DNA of 64,000 nucleotides, from positions 868,001 through 932,000 of the forward strand of contig NZ_QXED01000002.1 in NCBI RefSeq assembly GCF_003583365.1. Reading direction: 5' to 3'. The translations under genes were made by a program, and so were the position numbers. Source of the DNA: Fibrisoma montanum. GTDB taxonomy: Bacteria > Bacteroidota > Bacteroidia > Cytophagales > Spirosomataceae. Below are positions 8,506 to 15,716 of this stretch, in pieces. The first letter of the stretch is position 1. Every line of letters begins with the position of its first letter. A model generated the notes under the pieces. The model did no database searches, was not told the origin of the DNA, and worked only from the letters and a program-made list of their open reading frames with translations.

Positions 8506-9234
8506 ATGAGCGATTCAACCGCTTTGGTGTTACTCCACGGTCACGGCGTAGATGCGTCCATCTGGGACGGCATCTACGCCGGTTTGTCTACGGATGTCCG
8601 GGTGCTGCGACCGGATTTTTCGCGGCTTACAAACCACAGCACCATCGAAGCCTACGCCGAAGAGCTGTACGCCCGGTTGCAGAGCGGCCAGGTCGATAGC
8701 TGCGTTGTTATCGGTCATTCGATGGGTGGCTACATTGCCCTGGCCTTCGCCGAAAAATACCCGGACATGATTCAAGGACTTGGCCTGTTTCACTCCACTG
8801 CCTTCGCCGATGACGAACCGAAGAAAGAACAACGGCGACAAGTGATTCGAAAACTGGACGAGGAGGGAACACGACCGTTTCTGGAAACGGCGATACCGAA
8901 CATGTTTGCGCCGGACAACCGGGACGCCATGAGCGAAAAAGTCCACGCGCTGATCGAACTCAACAGTGTTCTTCCGCCCCAGGCTTTGCAGGCCGGCATT
9001 CGGGCCATGTTATCGCGGCCGGACCGGACCCCAGTCCTGAAACAGGCCGCTTACCCGGTGCTGATCGTTGCCGGTCAGCATGATCAGATTGTGCCGCCCG
9101 AGAAAAGCCGTCAGTTGGCCGACATGGCTGCCGATACGGAGCTGGTTGTGCTCAACGCGTCCGGTCACCTGGGTATGATCGAAGAACCCGAGCAGGCACA
9201 GGCGGCCATCCGGCAGTTTGTCGATCGTTTATAA
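8506..9234 (+). CDS. Alpha/beta-fold hydrolase
   Basis: The 242-residue cytosolic alpha/beta hydrolase has the oxyanion HG segment LLHGHGVDASIWDG. Its nucleophile elbow is GHSMGG (serine near residue 73). The acid is in AGQHDQIVPP and the catalytic histidine is in ASGHLGMIEEPEQ. Length and motif order fit the MhpC/BioH-like group of esterases and C-C hydrolases; the substrate cannot be read from the sequence. The start codon lies two bases after the stop of lipoprotein B, so the two are probably co-transcribed, and a terminator follows. A role in envelope lipid or ester turnover together with the lipoprotein is speculative. Confidence 0.88.
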   Translation: MSDSTALVLLHGHGVDASIWDGIYAGLSTDVRVLRPDFSRLTNHSTIEAYAEELYARLQSGQVDSCVVIGHSMGGYIALAFAEKYPDMIQGLGLFHSTAFADDEPKKEQRRQVIRKLDEEGTRPFLETAIPNMFAPDNRDAMSEKVHALIELNSVLPPQALQAGIRAMLSRPDRTPVLKQAAYPVLIVAGQHDQIVPPEKSRQLADMAADTELVVLNASGHLGMIEEPEQAQAAIRQFVDRL

Positions 9235-9259
9235 TTCATCACGTTTTCAAAATGGCAAC

Positions 9260-9291
9260 AAAGGAGGCAGATCGCTTCCTTTTTGTTTTTT
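9260..9291 (+). terminator. Intrinsic terminator after the hydrolase gene
   Basis: AAAGGAGGC (9260-9268) pairs with GCTTCCTTT (9274-9282) with one G-T wobble, followed by a T-rich tail to about 9291. Confidence 0.8.
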
Positions 9292-9404
9292 AAGGGGGTT
9301 TTCCCTTGATAATCCGTAAACTTGCACCCAGTTTAATGAATTCCGTTTGTTAGCCTCAGTACTGTGGGGATGGCAACGTAGCGTAGCAGTAATCAACTCC
9401 TCTC

Positions 9405-10547
9405 ATGGCAGAGCTTTTTAACGTTTATCCCCTGTACGATATCGAACCCGTTCGGGCGCAGGGCAGCTATTTGTGGGACACCAAAGGCGACCGATACCTC
9501 GACCTTTACGGCGGCCATGCGGTGATTTCGGTGGGACATACGCACCCGCGCTACGTCCAAGCGCTGACCGACCAGCTTAACCGTATTTCGTTCTATTCCA
9601 ATTCTGTCCGGATTCCGCAGCAGCAGGAACTGGCTGATAAATTAGGGGCCATGTGTGGTCATCCGGATTTTGCGCTGTTTCTGTGTAACTCCGGGGCTGA
9701 GGCCAATGAAAATGCCCTGAAACTGGCATCATTTCACAATGGCCGTACGCAGGTTGTTGCATTTCGGAAGTCGTTTCATGGCCGAACCGCCGGAGCCGTG
9801 GCCGCGACCGACAGCCCGGCTATTGTCGCTCCGGTCAATTATAACCAGCATGTTACGTTCCTGCCCTACAACGACTCCGCTGCGGCTCTGGCCGGCATTA
9901 CAGATCAGACCTGCGCCGTAATCGTCGAAGGAATCCAGGGGGTAGGAGGGATTCACGTCGCTACCGACGAGTTCCTGCAAACGCTGCGTCGGCGCTGCGA
10001 CGAAACCGGGGCAGTACTGATTCTCGATGGGGTGCAGTGTGGGTACGGTCGTTCGGGGCGCTTCTTTTCGCACCAGTTCAGCGGCATTGAGCCGGACCTG
10101 ATCACTACGGCGAAGGGCATGGGCAATGGCTTCCCGATCGGGGGCGTGCTGATTTCGCCGAAGTTCAAGGCGTCGTTTGGGCTGCTGGGCACTACGTTCG
10201 GCGGAAATCACCTGGCCTGTACGGCGGCTATCGCGGTGCTGGACATCATGAAGGATGAGGGCCTGATCGACAACGCCGTCCGCATGGGTGAGTACCTGAT
10301 GAACGGCATTCGGCAGATTGGTGGTTTCAACGAGTTGCGGGGCCGGGGCCTGATGATTGGCATTGAGTACGAGTTTCCGGTCGAGCCGCTGCGGAAGACC
10401 CTGCTGGTCGATCACCGGATGTTTACGGGCGTAGCGGGTAAGCACACCATCCGGCTCTTGCCTTCGTTGGCGATCGGTGTCGACGAAGCGGATTTGTTCC
10501 TGGAGGCACTGGAGAGATGCTTAAACGCAGAGCGCGCTGAGTTATAA
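9405..10547 (+). CDS. argD: Acetylornithine/succinylornithine aminotransferase
   Basis: This class III PLP aminotransferase interconverts N-acyl-glutamate semialdehyde and N-acylornithine in arginine synthesis. The 380 residues contain LYGGHAVISVGHTHP, the PLP phosphate-binding CNSGAEANENALK, FHGRTAGA, ILDGVQCGYGRSG (where most relatives have LDEVQ), and the Schiff-base lysine in TTAKGMGNGFPIGG. The likely native C-terminus is around LEALERCL. The final residues NAERAEL and the stop codon are encoded by the left arm of an inverted repeat (10520-10563), so the repeat appears to have replaced the original gene end. The next arginine gene lies beyond an inserted GxxExxY unit. Whether the acyl group is acetyl or succinyl is inferred from the carbamoyltransferase. 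Confidence 0.95.
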   Translation: MAELFNVYPLYDIEPVRAQGSYLWDTKGDRYLDLYGGHAVISVGHTHPRYVQALTDQLNRISFYSNSVRIPQQQELADKLGAMCGHPDFALFLCNSGAEANENALKLASFHNGRTQVVAFRKSFHGRTAGAVAATDSPAIVAPVNYNQHVTFLPYNDSAAALAGITDQTCAVIVEGIQGVGGIHVATDEFLQTLRRRCDETGAVLILDGVQCGYGRSGRFFSHQFSGIEPDLITTAKGMGNGFPIGGVLISPKFKASFGLLGTTFGGNHLACTAAIAVLDIMKDEGLIDNAVRMGEYLMNGIRQIGGFNELRGRGLMIGIEYEFPVEPLRKTLLVDHRMFTGVAGKHTIRLLPSLAIGVDEADLFLEALERCLNAERAEL

Positions 10548-10563
10548 CGCAGAGTTCGCGGAG
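10520..10563. repeat. Left inverted repeat of the GxxExxY unit
   Basis: This begins CTTAAACGCAGAG (10520-10532), which is the exact reverse complement of 10973-10985. Its inner part CGCAGAGTTCGCGGAG (10548-10563) matches the inner part of the right arm in 14 of 16 positions. It overlaps the last codons and stop of argD and ends two bases before the ATG of the enclosed gene. Confidence 0.85.
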
Positions 10564-10565
10564 GA

Positions 10566-10943
10566 ATGAGAGAAAATGAGATCACAGAAGAATTTATCGG
10601 CTGTGCAATGCGCGTCCATCGTAAGCTTGGACCGGGACTACTTGAATCTGTTTACGAAGAGTGTGTTGCTTATGAACTGACAAAATCCGGACTATTTTTC
10701 GAGCGGCAAAAGGCTTTGCCTGTTGTTTACAAAACCATAAAGCTTGAAGCCGGATACCGGGTTGATTTCATGCTTGAGCGAAAAGTAATTATAGAATTGA
10801 AAGCTGTTGAAATTTTGAACGATGTGCATTTAGCTCAATTAATGACGTATTTGAGGTTGGCAGACTGTCGACTTGGTTTACTCATCAATTTTAACGTTAC
10901 ACTGCTTCGGCAAGGAATTCGACGCGTTGCTAATAATCTTTAA
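10566..10943 (+). CDS. GxxExxY protein (PDDEXK_3-like), enclosed by inverted repeats
   Basis: The 125-residue protein has the name-giving motif G24-LL-E27-SV-Y30 and a PD-(D/E)XK-type core, D67 followed by E77-L-K79 (VIIELKAVE), then the QLMTYLRL helix. This is the GxxExxY/PDDEXK_3 family, known from intervening sequences in rRNA genes and scattered intergenic copies. The catalytic residues are present, so a nuclease-like activity is possible but not demonstrated for the family as far as I know. The gene is more AT-rich than the flanking arginine genes. Its ATG lies two bases after the left repeat, and its stop is immediately followed by the right repeat. It splits the arginine gene cluster, and I infer insertion of a mobile unit. 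Confidence 0.9.
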   Translation: MRENEITEEFIGCAMRVHRKLGPGLLESVYEECVAYELTKSGLFFERQKALPVVYKTIKLEAGYRVDFMLERKVIIELKAVEILNDVHLAQLMTYLRLADCRLGLLINFNVTLLRQGIRRVANNL

Positions 10944-10985
10944 CTCTGTGAACTCTGCGCAGCCCTCTGCTCCTCTGCGTTTAAG
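10944..10985. repeat. Right inverted repeat of the GxxExxY unit
   Basis: This starts on the base after the GxxExxY stop codon and ends with CTCTGCGTTTAAG (10973-10985), the exact reverse complement of the outer left arm. It ends five bases before the ATG of the carbamoyltransferase gene. Confidence 0.85.
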
Positions 10986-10990
10986 AAACA

Positions 10991-11950
10991 ATGACTAACT
11001 TTATCTCCCTCGCTGACGTCGCTGACATCGACGCCCTCATCCAGTCCGGCCGCGAGGCCAAAGCCAACCCCTTCGCTGATCAGCACCTCGGCCACAACAA
11101 AACCATTGGTCTGATCTTTTTCAACTCCAGCCTCCGAACCCGGCTCAGTACCCAGAAAGCCGCCCAGAACCTCGGCCTGAACGTAATGGTCATGAACGTC
11201 GGTCAGGACAGCTGGGGACTCGAAATGGAAGACGGCACCATCATGAACGGCGATAAGGCGGAGCACGTCAAAGAAGCGGCCGCCGTGATGGGACGGTATT
11301 GCAACATCCTGGGTATCCGGGCGTTTGCGGGCCTGCTGGATCGCGACAAAGACTACAGCGAGCAGGTAATGAACCAGTTCAGGAAATACGCGGCCGTACC
11401 CATCATCAACCTCGAATCCGCGACGCGGCACCCCCTCCAGTCGCTGGCCGATTGCATAACCATCGAAGAGTTCAAGCCGGTGCCCCGCCCCAAAGTGGTC
11501 TTGACCTGGCTCCCCCATTTCAAGCCGCTGCCCCAGGCCGTGGCCAACTCGTTCAGCGAATGGATGAACCGGCGTGACGTCGACTTCGTGGTGACCCACC
11601 CGGCGGGCTACGATCTGGCACCGGAGTTTGTCGGCAACGCCCGGGTGACGCACAACCAGGATGAAGCCTTTGAAGGGGCGGATTTTATCTACGGCAAAAA
11701 CTGGTCATCGTATGTCCGCTACGGCAACGTGCTGACCCAGGACTCATCATGGATGGTAACGGGCGAGAAGATGAAGCTGACCAACAACGGTAAATTCATG
11801 CACTGCCTGCCCGTTCGCCGGAACGTAAAGGTGGCCGACGAAGTGCTGGATAGTCCGCAGTCGATTGTGATTGAACAGGCTGCCAACCGCGAGTGGTCCG
11901 CCCAGGCCGTATTGAAAGAAATTCTGAAAAATTTAGAAACGCAGAGGTAG
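10991..11950 (+). CDS. argF': N-succinylornithine (or N-acetylornithine) carbamoyltransferase
   Basis: It transfers a carbamoyl group to an N-acylated ornithine in the variant arginine pathway of Bacteroidota. The carbamoyl-phosphate motif is FNSSLRTRLSTQKAAQ (residues 44-59), and HCLPVRRNV near residue 272 is typical of the acylated-substrate enzymes rather than ordinary ArgF. Residue 90 is Ala in GDKAEHVKEA. From memory, the Bacteroides fragilis succinylornithine enzyme has Pro at this place and the Xanthomonas acetylornithine enzyme has Glu. Loss of the Glu favours succinylornithine, so I lean to succinylornithine. The last residues ETQR and the stop are supplied by a second CGCAGAG repeat. 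It lies between argD and argB. Confidence 0.9.
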   Translation: MTNFISLADVADIDALIQSGREAKANPFADQHLGHNKTIGLIFFNSSLRTRLSTQKAAQNLGLNVMVMNVGQDSWGLEMEDGTIMNGDKAEHVKEAAAVMGRYCNILGIRAFAGLLDRDKDYSEQVMNQFRKYAAVPIINLESATRHPLQSLADCITIEEFKPVPRPKVVLTWLPHFKPLPQAVANSFSEWMNRRDVDFVVTHPAGYDLAPEFVGNARVTHNQDEAFEGADFIYGKNWSSYVRYGNVLTQDSSWMVTGEKMKLTNNGKFMHCLPVRRNVKVADEVLDSPQSIVIEQAANREWSAQAVLKEILKNLETQR

Positions 11951-12020
11951 CAGAGAGTTACGCAGAGGACGCTGAGGTTTCTCTGTTTTCTCTGCGTAAC
12001 TCTCTGCTACCTCTGCGTTT
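11937..12020. repeat. Long hairpin of the CGCAGAG family without an enclosed gene
   Basis: Two 31-base arms (11937-11967 and 11990-12020) are perfect reverse complements, with a 22-base spacer. The words match those flanking the GxxExxY gene (AAACGCAGAGG, TTACGCAGAG). The left arm encodes the last residues and stop of the carbamoyltransferase, and the right arm ends six bases before the argB ATG. It looks like an empty derivative of the GxxExxY unit. Confidence 0.85.
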
Positions 12021-12026
12021 AAGCCC

Positions 12027-12830
12027 ATGAATAACCTCACAGTCATTAAAATAGGGGGGAACGTCATCGACAACCCCGACGCCTTAACCCGTTTCCTGAC
12101 CGCCTTTGCCAGTCTGCCCGGCGATACCATTCTGATCCACGGGGGCGGAAAAATTGCCACCCAGGTTGCTGAGAAGCTGGGCGTTCAGACCACTATGGTC
12201 GATGGACGCCGGATCACAGATCAGGCTATGCTGGATGTCGTAACGATGGTATACGGTGGGTTAGTCAACAAACAGATCGTGGCGAAACTCCAGGCCCTGG
12301 ACAGTAACGCCATTGGCTTGACGGGCGCCGACGCCAACATCATCCTGGCGGAGAAACGACCGGTGAAGGAGGTCGATTATGGCTTCGTGGGAGATATCGT
12401 AGCGGTGGATTCAGGGCGGCTGCAGTCCTTTATGCGACAGGAACTGACGCCCGTAATCGCGCCCCTGACTCATGATGAAATGGGTAATATGCTGAACACC
12501 AACGCCGACACAATGGCATCGGCCATTGCCGTCGACCTGAGTCATCATAATGCCGTAACGCTCGTGTACTGCTTTGAGAAGAAAGGCGTACTGTCGGACC
12601 CAGCCGATGATGACAGTGCAATCCGGGAACTGACACCAGCATTGTATGCGGAGTATAAAGCGGCCGGTGTGATCAGCAAAGGCATGATTCCGAAACTGGA
12701 CAATGCCTTCAACGCCCTGCAAAACGGGGTTGAGCGGGTAATCATCTGTCACGCCGATGAACTGGCTATGGCTGTTCAGGAGGGAGCCGGAACCACGCTT
12801 CGACTAGCGACAAATCAGCAGGAAAGCTGA
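12027..12830 (+). CDS. argB: Acylglutamate kinase (ArgB)
   Basis: This amino acid kinase family enzyme phosphorylates N-acetylglutamate, or N-succinylglutamate in this variant pathway. The 267 residues show the lysine and glycines of VIKIGGNVIDNP (K8), the acylglutamate-binding LIHGGGKIATQVAEKLG, VDGRRIT and the Asn/Asp-rich NMLNTNADTMASAIAV. The C-terminal nucleotide-binding part contains GVISKGMIPKLDNAFNAL. Length matches the short, feedback-insensitive type without the N-terminal helix of arginine-sensitive kinases, which is family knowledge. It begins six bases after a long hairpin repeat. With argD and the carbamoyltransferase it gives three steps of arginine synthesis. Confidence 0.93.
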   Translation: MNNLTVIKIGGNVIDNPDALTRFLTAFASLPGDTILIHGGGKIATQVAEKLGVQTTMVDGRRITDQAMLDVVTMVYGGLVNKQIVAKLQALDSNAIGLTGADANIILAEKRPVKEVDYGFVGDIVAVDSGRLQSFMRQELTPVIAPLTHDEMGNMLNTNADTMASAIAVDLSHHNAVTLVYCFEKKGVLSDPADDDSAIRELTPALYAEYKAAGVISKGMIPKLDNAFNALQNGVERVIICHADELAMAVQEGAGTTLRLATNQQES

Positions 12831-12841
12831 CGAATACGGGT

Positions 12842-13372
12842 TTACTTTTCGGCCAGCAGGTTCACAACGCGCCGAATCCCCATGAACCGATGCTGGTAGT
12901 AACTGGCGTGCAGGTAATCGTAGCGAACGCCCCCATTCCAGGCGGAGTGAATGAATTTGATACGGTTACCGATGACTTCCGTAATCAGACCAACATGACC
13001 GATGCGGCTGCCGCCTGCACTGTGGCCTTTAAAGAAAATCAGATCGCCGGGTTGGGCTGCATCTTTATCAACCTCGACGCCCACGTTTCCCTGCGCTGCG
13101 CTGGAATGGGGAAGAGTAATACCAAACCGGTTGAAACAGAAGCGGGTGAAACCTGAGCAGTCGAACCCGTTGCGGGGGGAGGTTCCGCCGGAGCGATACC
13201 GCGCCGACAGGTGTTGCTTGGCAAAGTGAATCAGATTACTGACAATTGGAATCTGATCGTAGAAGGAGGTGGTAGAGAGGGTAGGATCGGCTTGAGTTAC
13301 GGCGGATACGGTTTGGGCTTGAATCATGCCAAACGAGACCGTACAAAATACGGTCAGGAGCACTTTTCTCAT
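12842..13372 (-). CDS. Secreted NlpC/P60 peptidoglycan hydrolase
   Basis: The 176-residue exported cysteine peptidase of the NlpC/P60 (C40) family cleaves peptide stems of peptidoglycan. The signal peptide is residues 1-20 (cleavage after IQAQ). The catalytic cysteine is C72 in FDCSGFTRFCF, the histidine is H126 in RIGHVGLI, and the third polar residue is H142 in FIHSAW. The single-domain form has no SH3 or LysM anchor. It is convergent with argB, only 11 bases separating the two stops. Substrate preference (gamma-D-Glu-diamino acid bond) is the family norm and is not shown here. Confidence 0.92.
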   Translation of the reverse strand: MRKVLLTVFCTVSFGMIQAQTVSAVTQADPTLSTTSFYDQIPIVSNLIHFAKQHLSARYRSGGTSPRNGFDCSGFTRFCFNRFGITLPHSSAAQGNVGVEVDKDAAQPGDLIFFKGHSAGGSRIGHVGLITEVIGNRIKFIHSAWNGGVRYDYLHASYYQHRFMGIRRVVNLLAEK

Positions 13373-13605
13373 CAGAAACGTAGGTTAAGTACAAGTCCTT
13401 TTGGGTAAAAATAGGCCGGTAGGTCTAAAGTGCAAAATTTTTGTGTACTTTTTTCCACAATTAAATGGCCGATGGGCGTGCCAAAAAACGCTACCGGTTG
13501 ATAATTAAGCCGCTAGAGAATTTAATTTATAGACTAGTTGGAGAAAATTTAATGTTATGTAATCAGTATTGTTGCGGTTGGAGACAAAGAATAGTAAAGA
13601 TAGGG

Positions 13606-14649
13606 TTATGAAGCGGCTACCAGGCCGATTTGCTGTGAGTGACGGATGGCTTCGTCGCTGTGCGTAAAATAGCAGCAGGACACGCCAGCGGATTCAATCT
13701 GATCGATAAACGTCTGGGTCTGAGCCTGGTGAGCTGCATAAACCCGGCGTAGGTACACGCAAATAATCTGATCGGGGAAATGGCCTACCAGGGACGCATA
13801 GATAGCGGGGTCTTCCTGGGTATCGTCGCCCAGCAGGATGAACTTAAGTTCGGGGTAAACTTCCAGCAGACGGGCAATGCGGGTAAATTTTGTAGCGTGC
13901 TTATTCTGGCCGCTTTTCATGACCTGGTGCAGCCGTTTCAGCTGGTTGAGGAGGTAGATACCGCTCGGTAGCCCATTTTCGCGGGAGAAAGTCATAATGT
14001 ATTCATACAGATTCCATTCACTGCTCGACACGTAAAAGAAGGCGTTGGGGGCGTGTTGTTCCGTGCCTGCGTAGGCCAGCAGCTGGTAGTGCTTGACTAC
14101 ATCCCTGAACGGTTTACGACTGTAGGCGTTCTGCGTCAGCAACACCCCTAACCGCTTCAGTACGGTGGCCGAATGCGAAATCAGGAACGTATCATCAATA
14201 TCGGAAACGCAGGCATACTGAGTCATGTGCGGAACGCAGACCAGACCGCTGCCCGTGGCCATTACGGTGTCGTTCGGAGTGGGGCCGGTCATGAGTGCCA
14301 CGTCCACCTGGTGCCATCCAGGAGGAAAAGGGTGAACGGGCGTGTATTGCAACCGAAAAAAGCCATCTTTGTCCGTACGAACCTGAACAGGGGTGTCAGA
14401 AAGCTGTCCCTGCAGCTGAACCGTCGCATGGCTATACGGCCGGGTTACGAACAGCCGCAGCAGCGCGAAGGTGTTGGCCAGTACGTTACGTCGGGTCGTT
14501 GTATGTTTAAGGGGACTCAGTTGCAGTACATGGCCCTGAATAATAAGCAGATCGGGACGGCCGTATCCGTGATACACCTTCACAGTTGGTTCGTTGGTGA
14601 TACCGAGCCACCTGTACAATGTGCGCTTCCAGTTGCTGGTTCGTTGCAT
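13606..14649 (-). CDS. App1-family phosphatidate phosphatase (DUF2183)
   Basis: The 347-residue protein carries the App1 catalytic signature SDIDDTF (DxDxT, around residue 150), followed by the conserved YVSSSEWNLY and KFILLGDDTQEDP segments. These mark the HAD-like App1 (DUF2183) phosphatases, whose yeast member converts phosphatidic acid to diacylglycerol. The N-terminal 140 residues form a beta-rich domain (DTPVQVRTDKDGFFRLQYTP). The ATG at 14649 (MQRTSNWKRTL) is preferred to the in-frame one at 14694. It is divergent from a diacylglycerol kinase-like gene with about 70 bases between. Opposed reactions in one locus suggest control of the phosphatidate/diacylglycerol balance (inference). 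Confidence 0.85.
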   Translation of the reverse strand: MQRTSNWKRTLYRWLGITNEPTVKVYHGYGRPDLLIIQGHVLQLSPLKHTTTRRNVLANTFALLRLFVTRPYSHATVQLQGQLSDTPVQVRTDKDGFFRLQYTPVHPFPPGWHQVDVALMTGPTPNDTVMATGSGLVCVPHMTQYACVSDIDDTFLISHSATVLKRLGVLLTQNAYSRKPFRDVVKHYQLLAYAGTEQHAPNAFFYVSSSEWNLYEYIMTFSRENGLPSGIYLLNQLKRLHQVMKSGQNKHATKFTRIARLLEVYPELKFILLGDDTQEDPAIYASLVGHFPDQIICVYLRRVYAAHQAQTQTFIDQIESAGVSCCYFTHSDEAIRHSQQIGLVAAS

Positions 14650-14721
14650 CGTCTGAAAAGTACTGTTGTGACTCGGTACGGAGTCGATTAACACTCACTT
14701 AACCGTTGATCTGAAAATAAG

Positions 14722-15612
14722 TTGAAATTTCTATTTGCAATCAATCCGGTATCGGGCGGTGTAGCCAAGGCCGACTGGGAGGACGGAATCAGGGCTTATT
14801 TCAGCGAATTGACGCACGAAGTCGATCTGATGCAGCTTACTGGCGAAAACGATGATGCCCGGCTCCGGAAACGAATGGACCAGTGGCAGCCCGACTGTGT
14901 GGTTGCGGTTGGGGGCGACGGCACCGTTAAGCTGGTTGCCGAACAACTGCTGAAAACCACGACACCCCTGGGTATACTCCCGGCCGGTTCGGCGAATGGT
15001 ATGGCCCGGGAGTTAAACCTGCCGTCGCGCCTGGAAGAGTGCCTCGACGTGATCGTCAATGGGGAGGCCCGTCCGATCGACGTCATCGCCATTAACGGTA
15101 ATAACATCTGCCTGCACCTGAGCGACATCGGTCTGAACGCGCGGCTGGTGCGCTACTACCAGCGTAACAACTGGCGCGGTCAGCTGGGCTACGCCCGGGG
15201 CGTTGTTCGGGTACTGCTGCGGAAACGACTGCTCACGGTGCAGATCCGGACTCAGGAGCAGGTACTCAACCGAAACGCCTTCATGGTTGTGCTGGCCAAC
15301 GCCCGCATGTACGGAACCGGTGCCATCATCAACCCCGACGGAAACGTGGCCGATGGGCGGTTTGAAGTGGTGGTGCTGCGTCGGATTTCGTTCTGGGAGT
15401 TCCTGAAAATGTTCTGGCGGTACCGGCCCTTCGACTCGTCAAAAACCGAGATTTTCTCCGCTACGTCGGTTTGTATTGAAACGCATCAAAAGGCTTATTT
15501 CCAGGTCGATGGTGAGTATATGGGCCGGGTTGCCCGAGTTGATGCGGAGATCCAGCCCGGCCAGCTGCGGGTCATGCTGCCCCAGACCGTAGATGGTGAA
15601 ACGGTGCTTTGA
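14722..15612 (+). CDS. Diacylglycerol kinase-family lipid kinase (YegS/DgkB type)
   Basis: The 296-residue lipid kinase has the GGDGT nucleotide motif at residues 64-68. Other conserved pieces are FAINPVSGG at the start, GILPAGSANGMARELNLP, and a beta-sandwich C-terminal domain with NARMYGTGAIINPDGNVADGRFEVV. It would phosphorylate diacylglycerol or a similar lipid at the membrane face. The start is a TTG codon at 14722; no in-frame ATG lies close enough to preserve the first strand. Its divergent neighbour is an App1-type phosphatidate phosphatase. Confidence 0.92.
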   Translation: MKFLFAINPVSGGVAKADWEDGIRAYFSELTHEVDLMQLTGENDDARLRKRMDQWQPDCVVAVGGDGTVKLVAEQLLKTTTPLGILPAGSANGMARELNLPSRLEECLDVIVNGEARPIDVIAINGNNICLHLSDIGLNARLVRYYQRNNWRGQLGYARGVVRVLLRKRLLTVQIRTQEQVLNRNAFMVVLANARMYGTGAIINPDGNVADGRFEVVVLRRISFWEFLKMFWRYRPFDSSKTEIFSATSVCIETHQKAYFQVDGEYMGRVARVDAEIQPGQLRVMLPQTVDGETVL

Positions 15613-15716
15613 CTACCCGGTCATGTGACAAAGGTTTCATGATAAACTGTTACTTTGCCGGTGCGAAAGGTGCCTTCAGGGCAGTGGGGTTTATGTTCAG
15701 TTCAATTCATTGTGGT

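Noticed and set aside
10566-10943. GxxExxY gene as the toxin or antitoxin of a pair
   Set aside because: There is only one gene between the repeats and no partner frame within the unit.
11937-12020. CRISPR array made of GCAGAG units
   Set aside because: The words are arranged as two inverted arms with one spacer, not as direct repeats with many unique spacers, and no cas genes are near.
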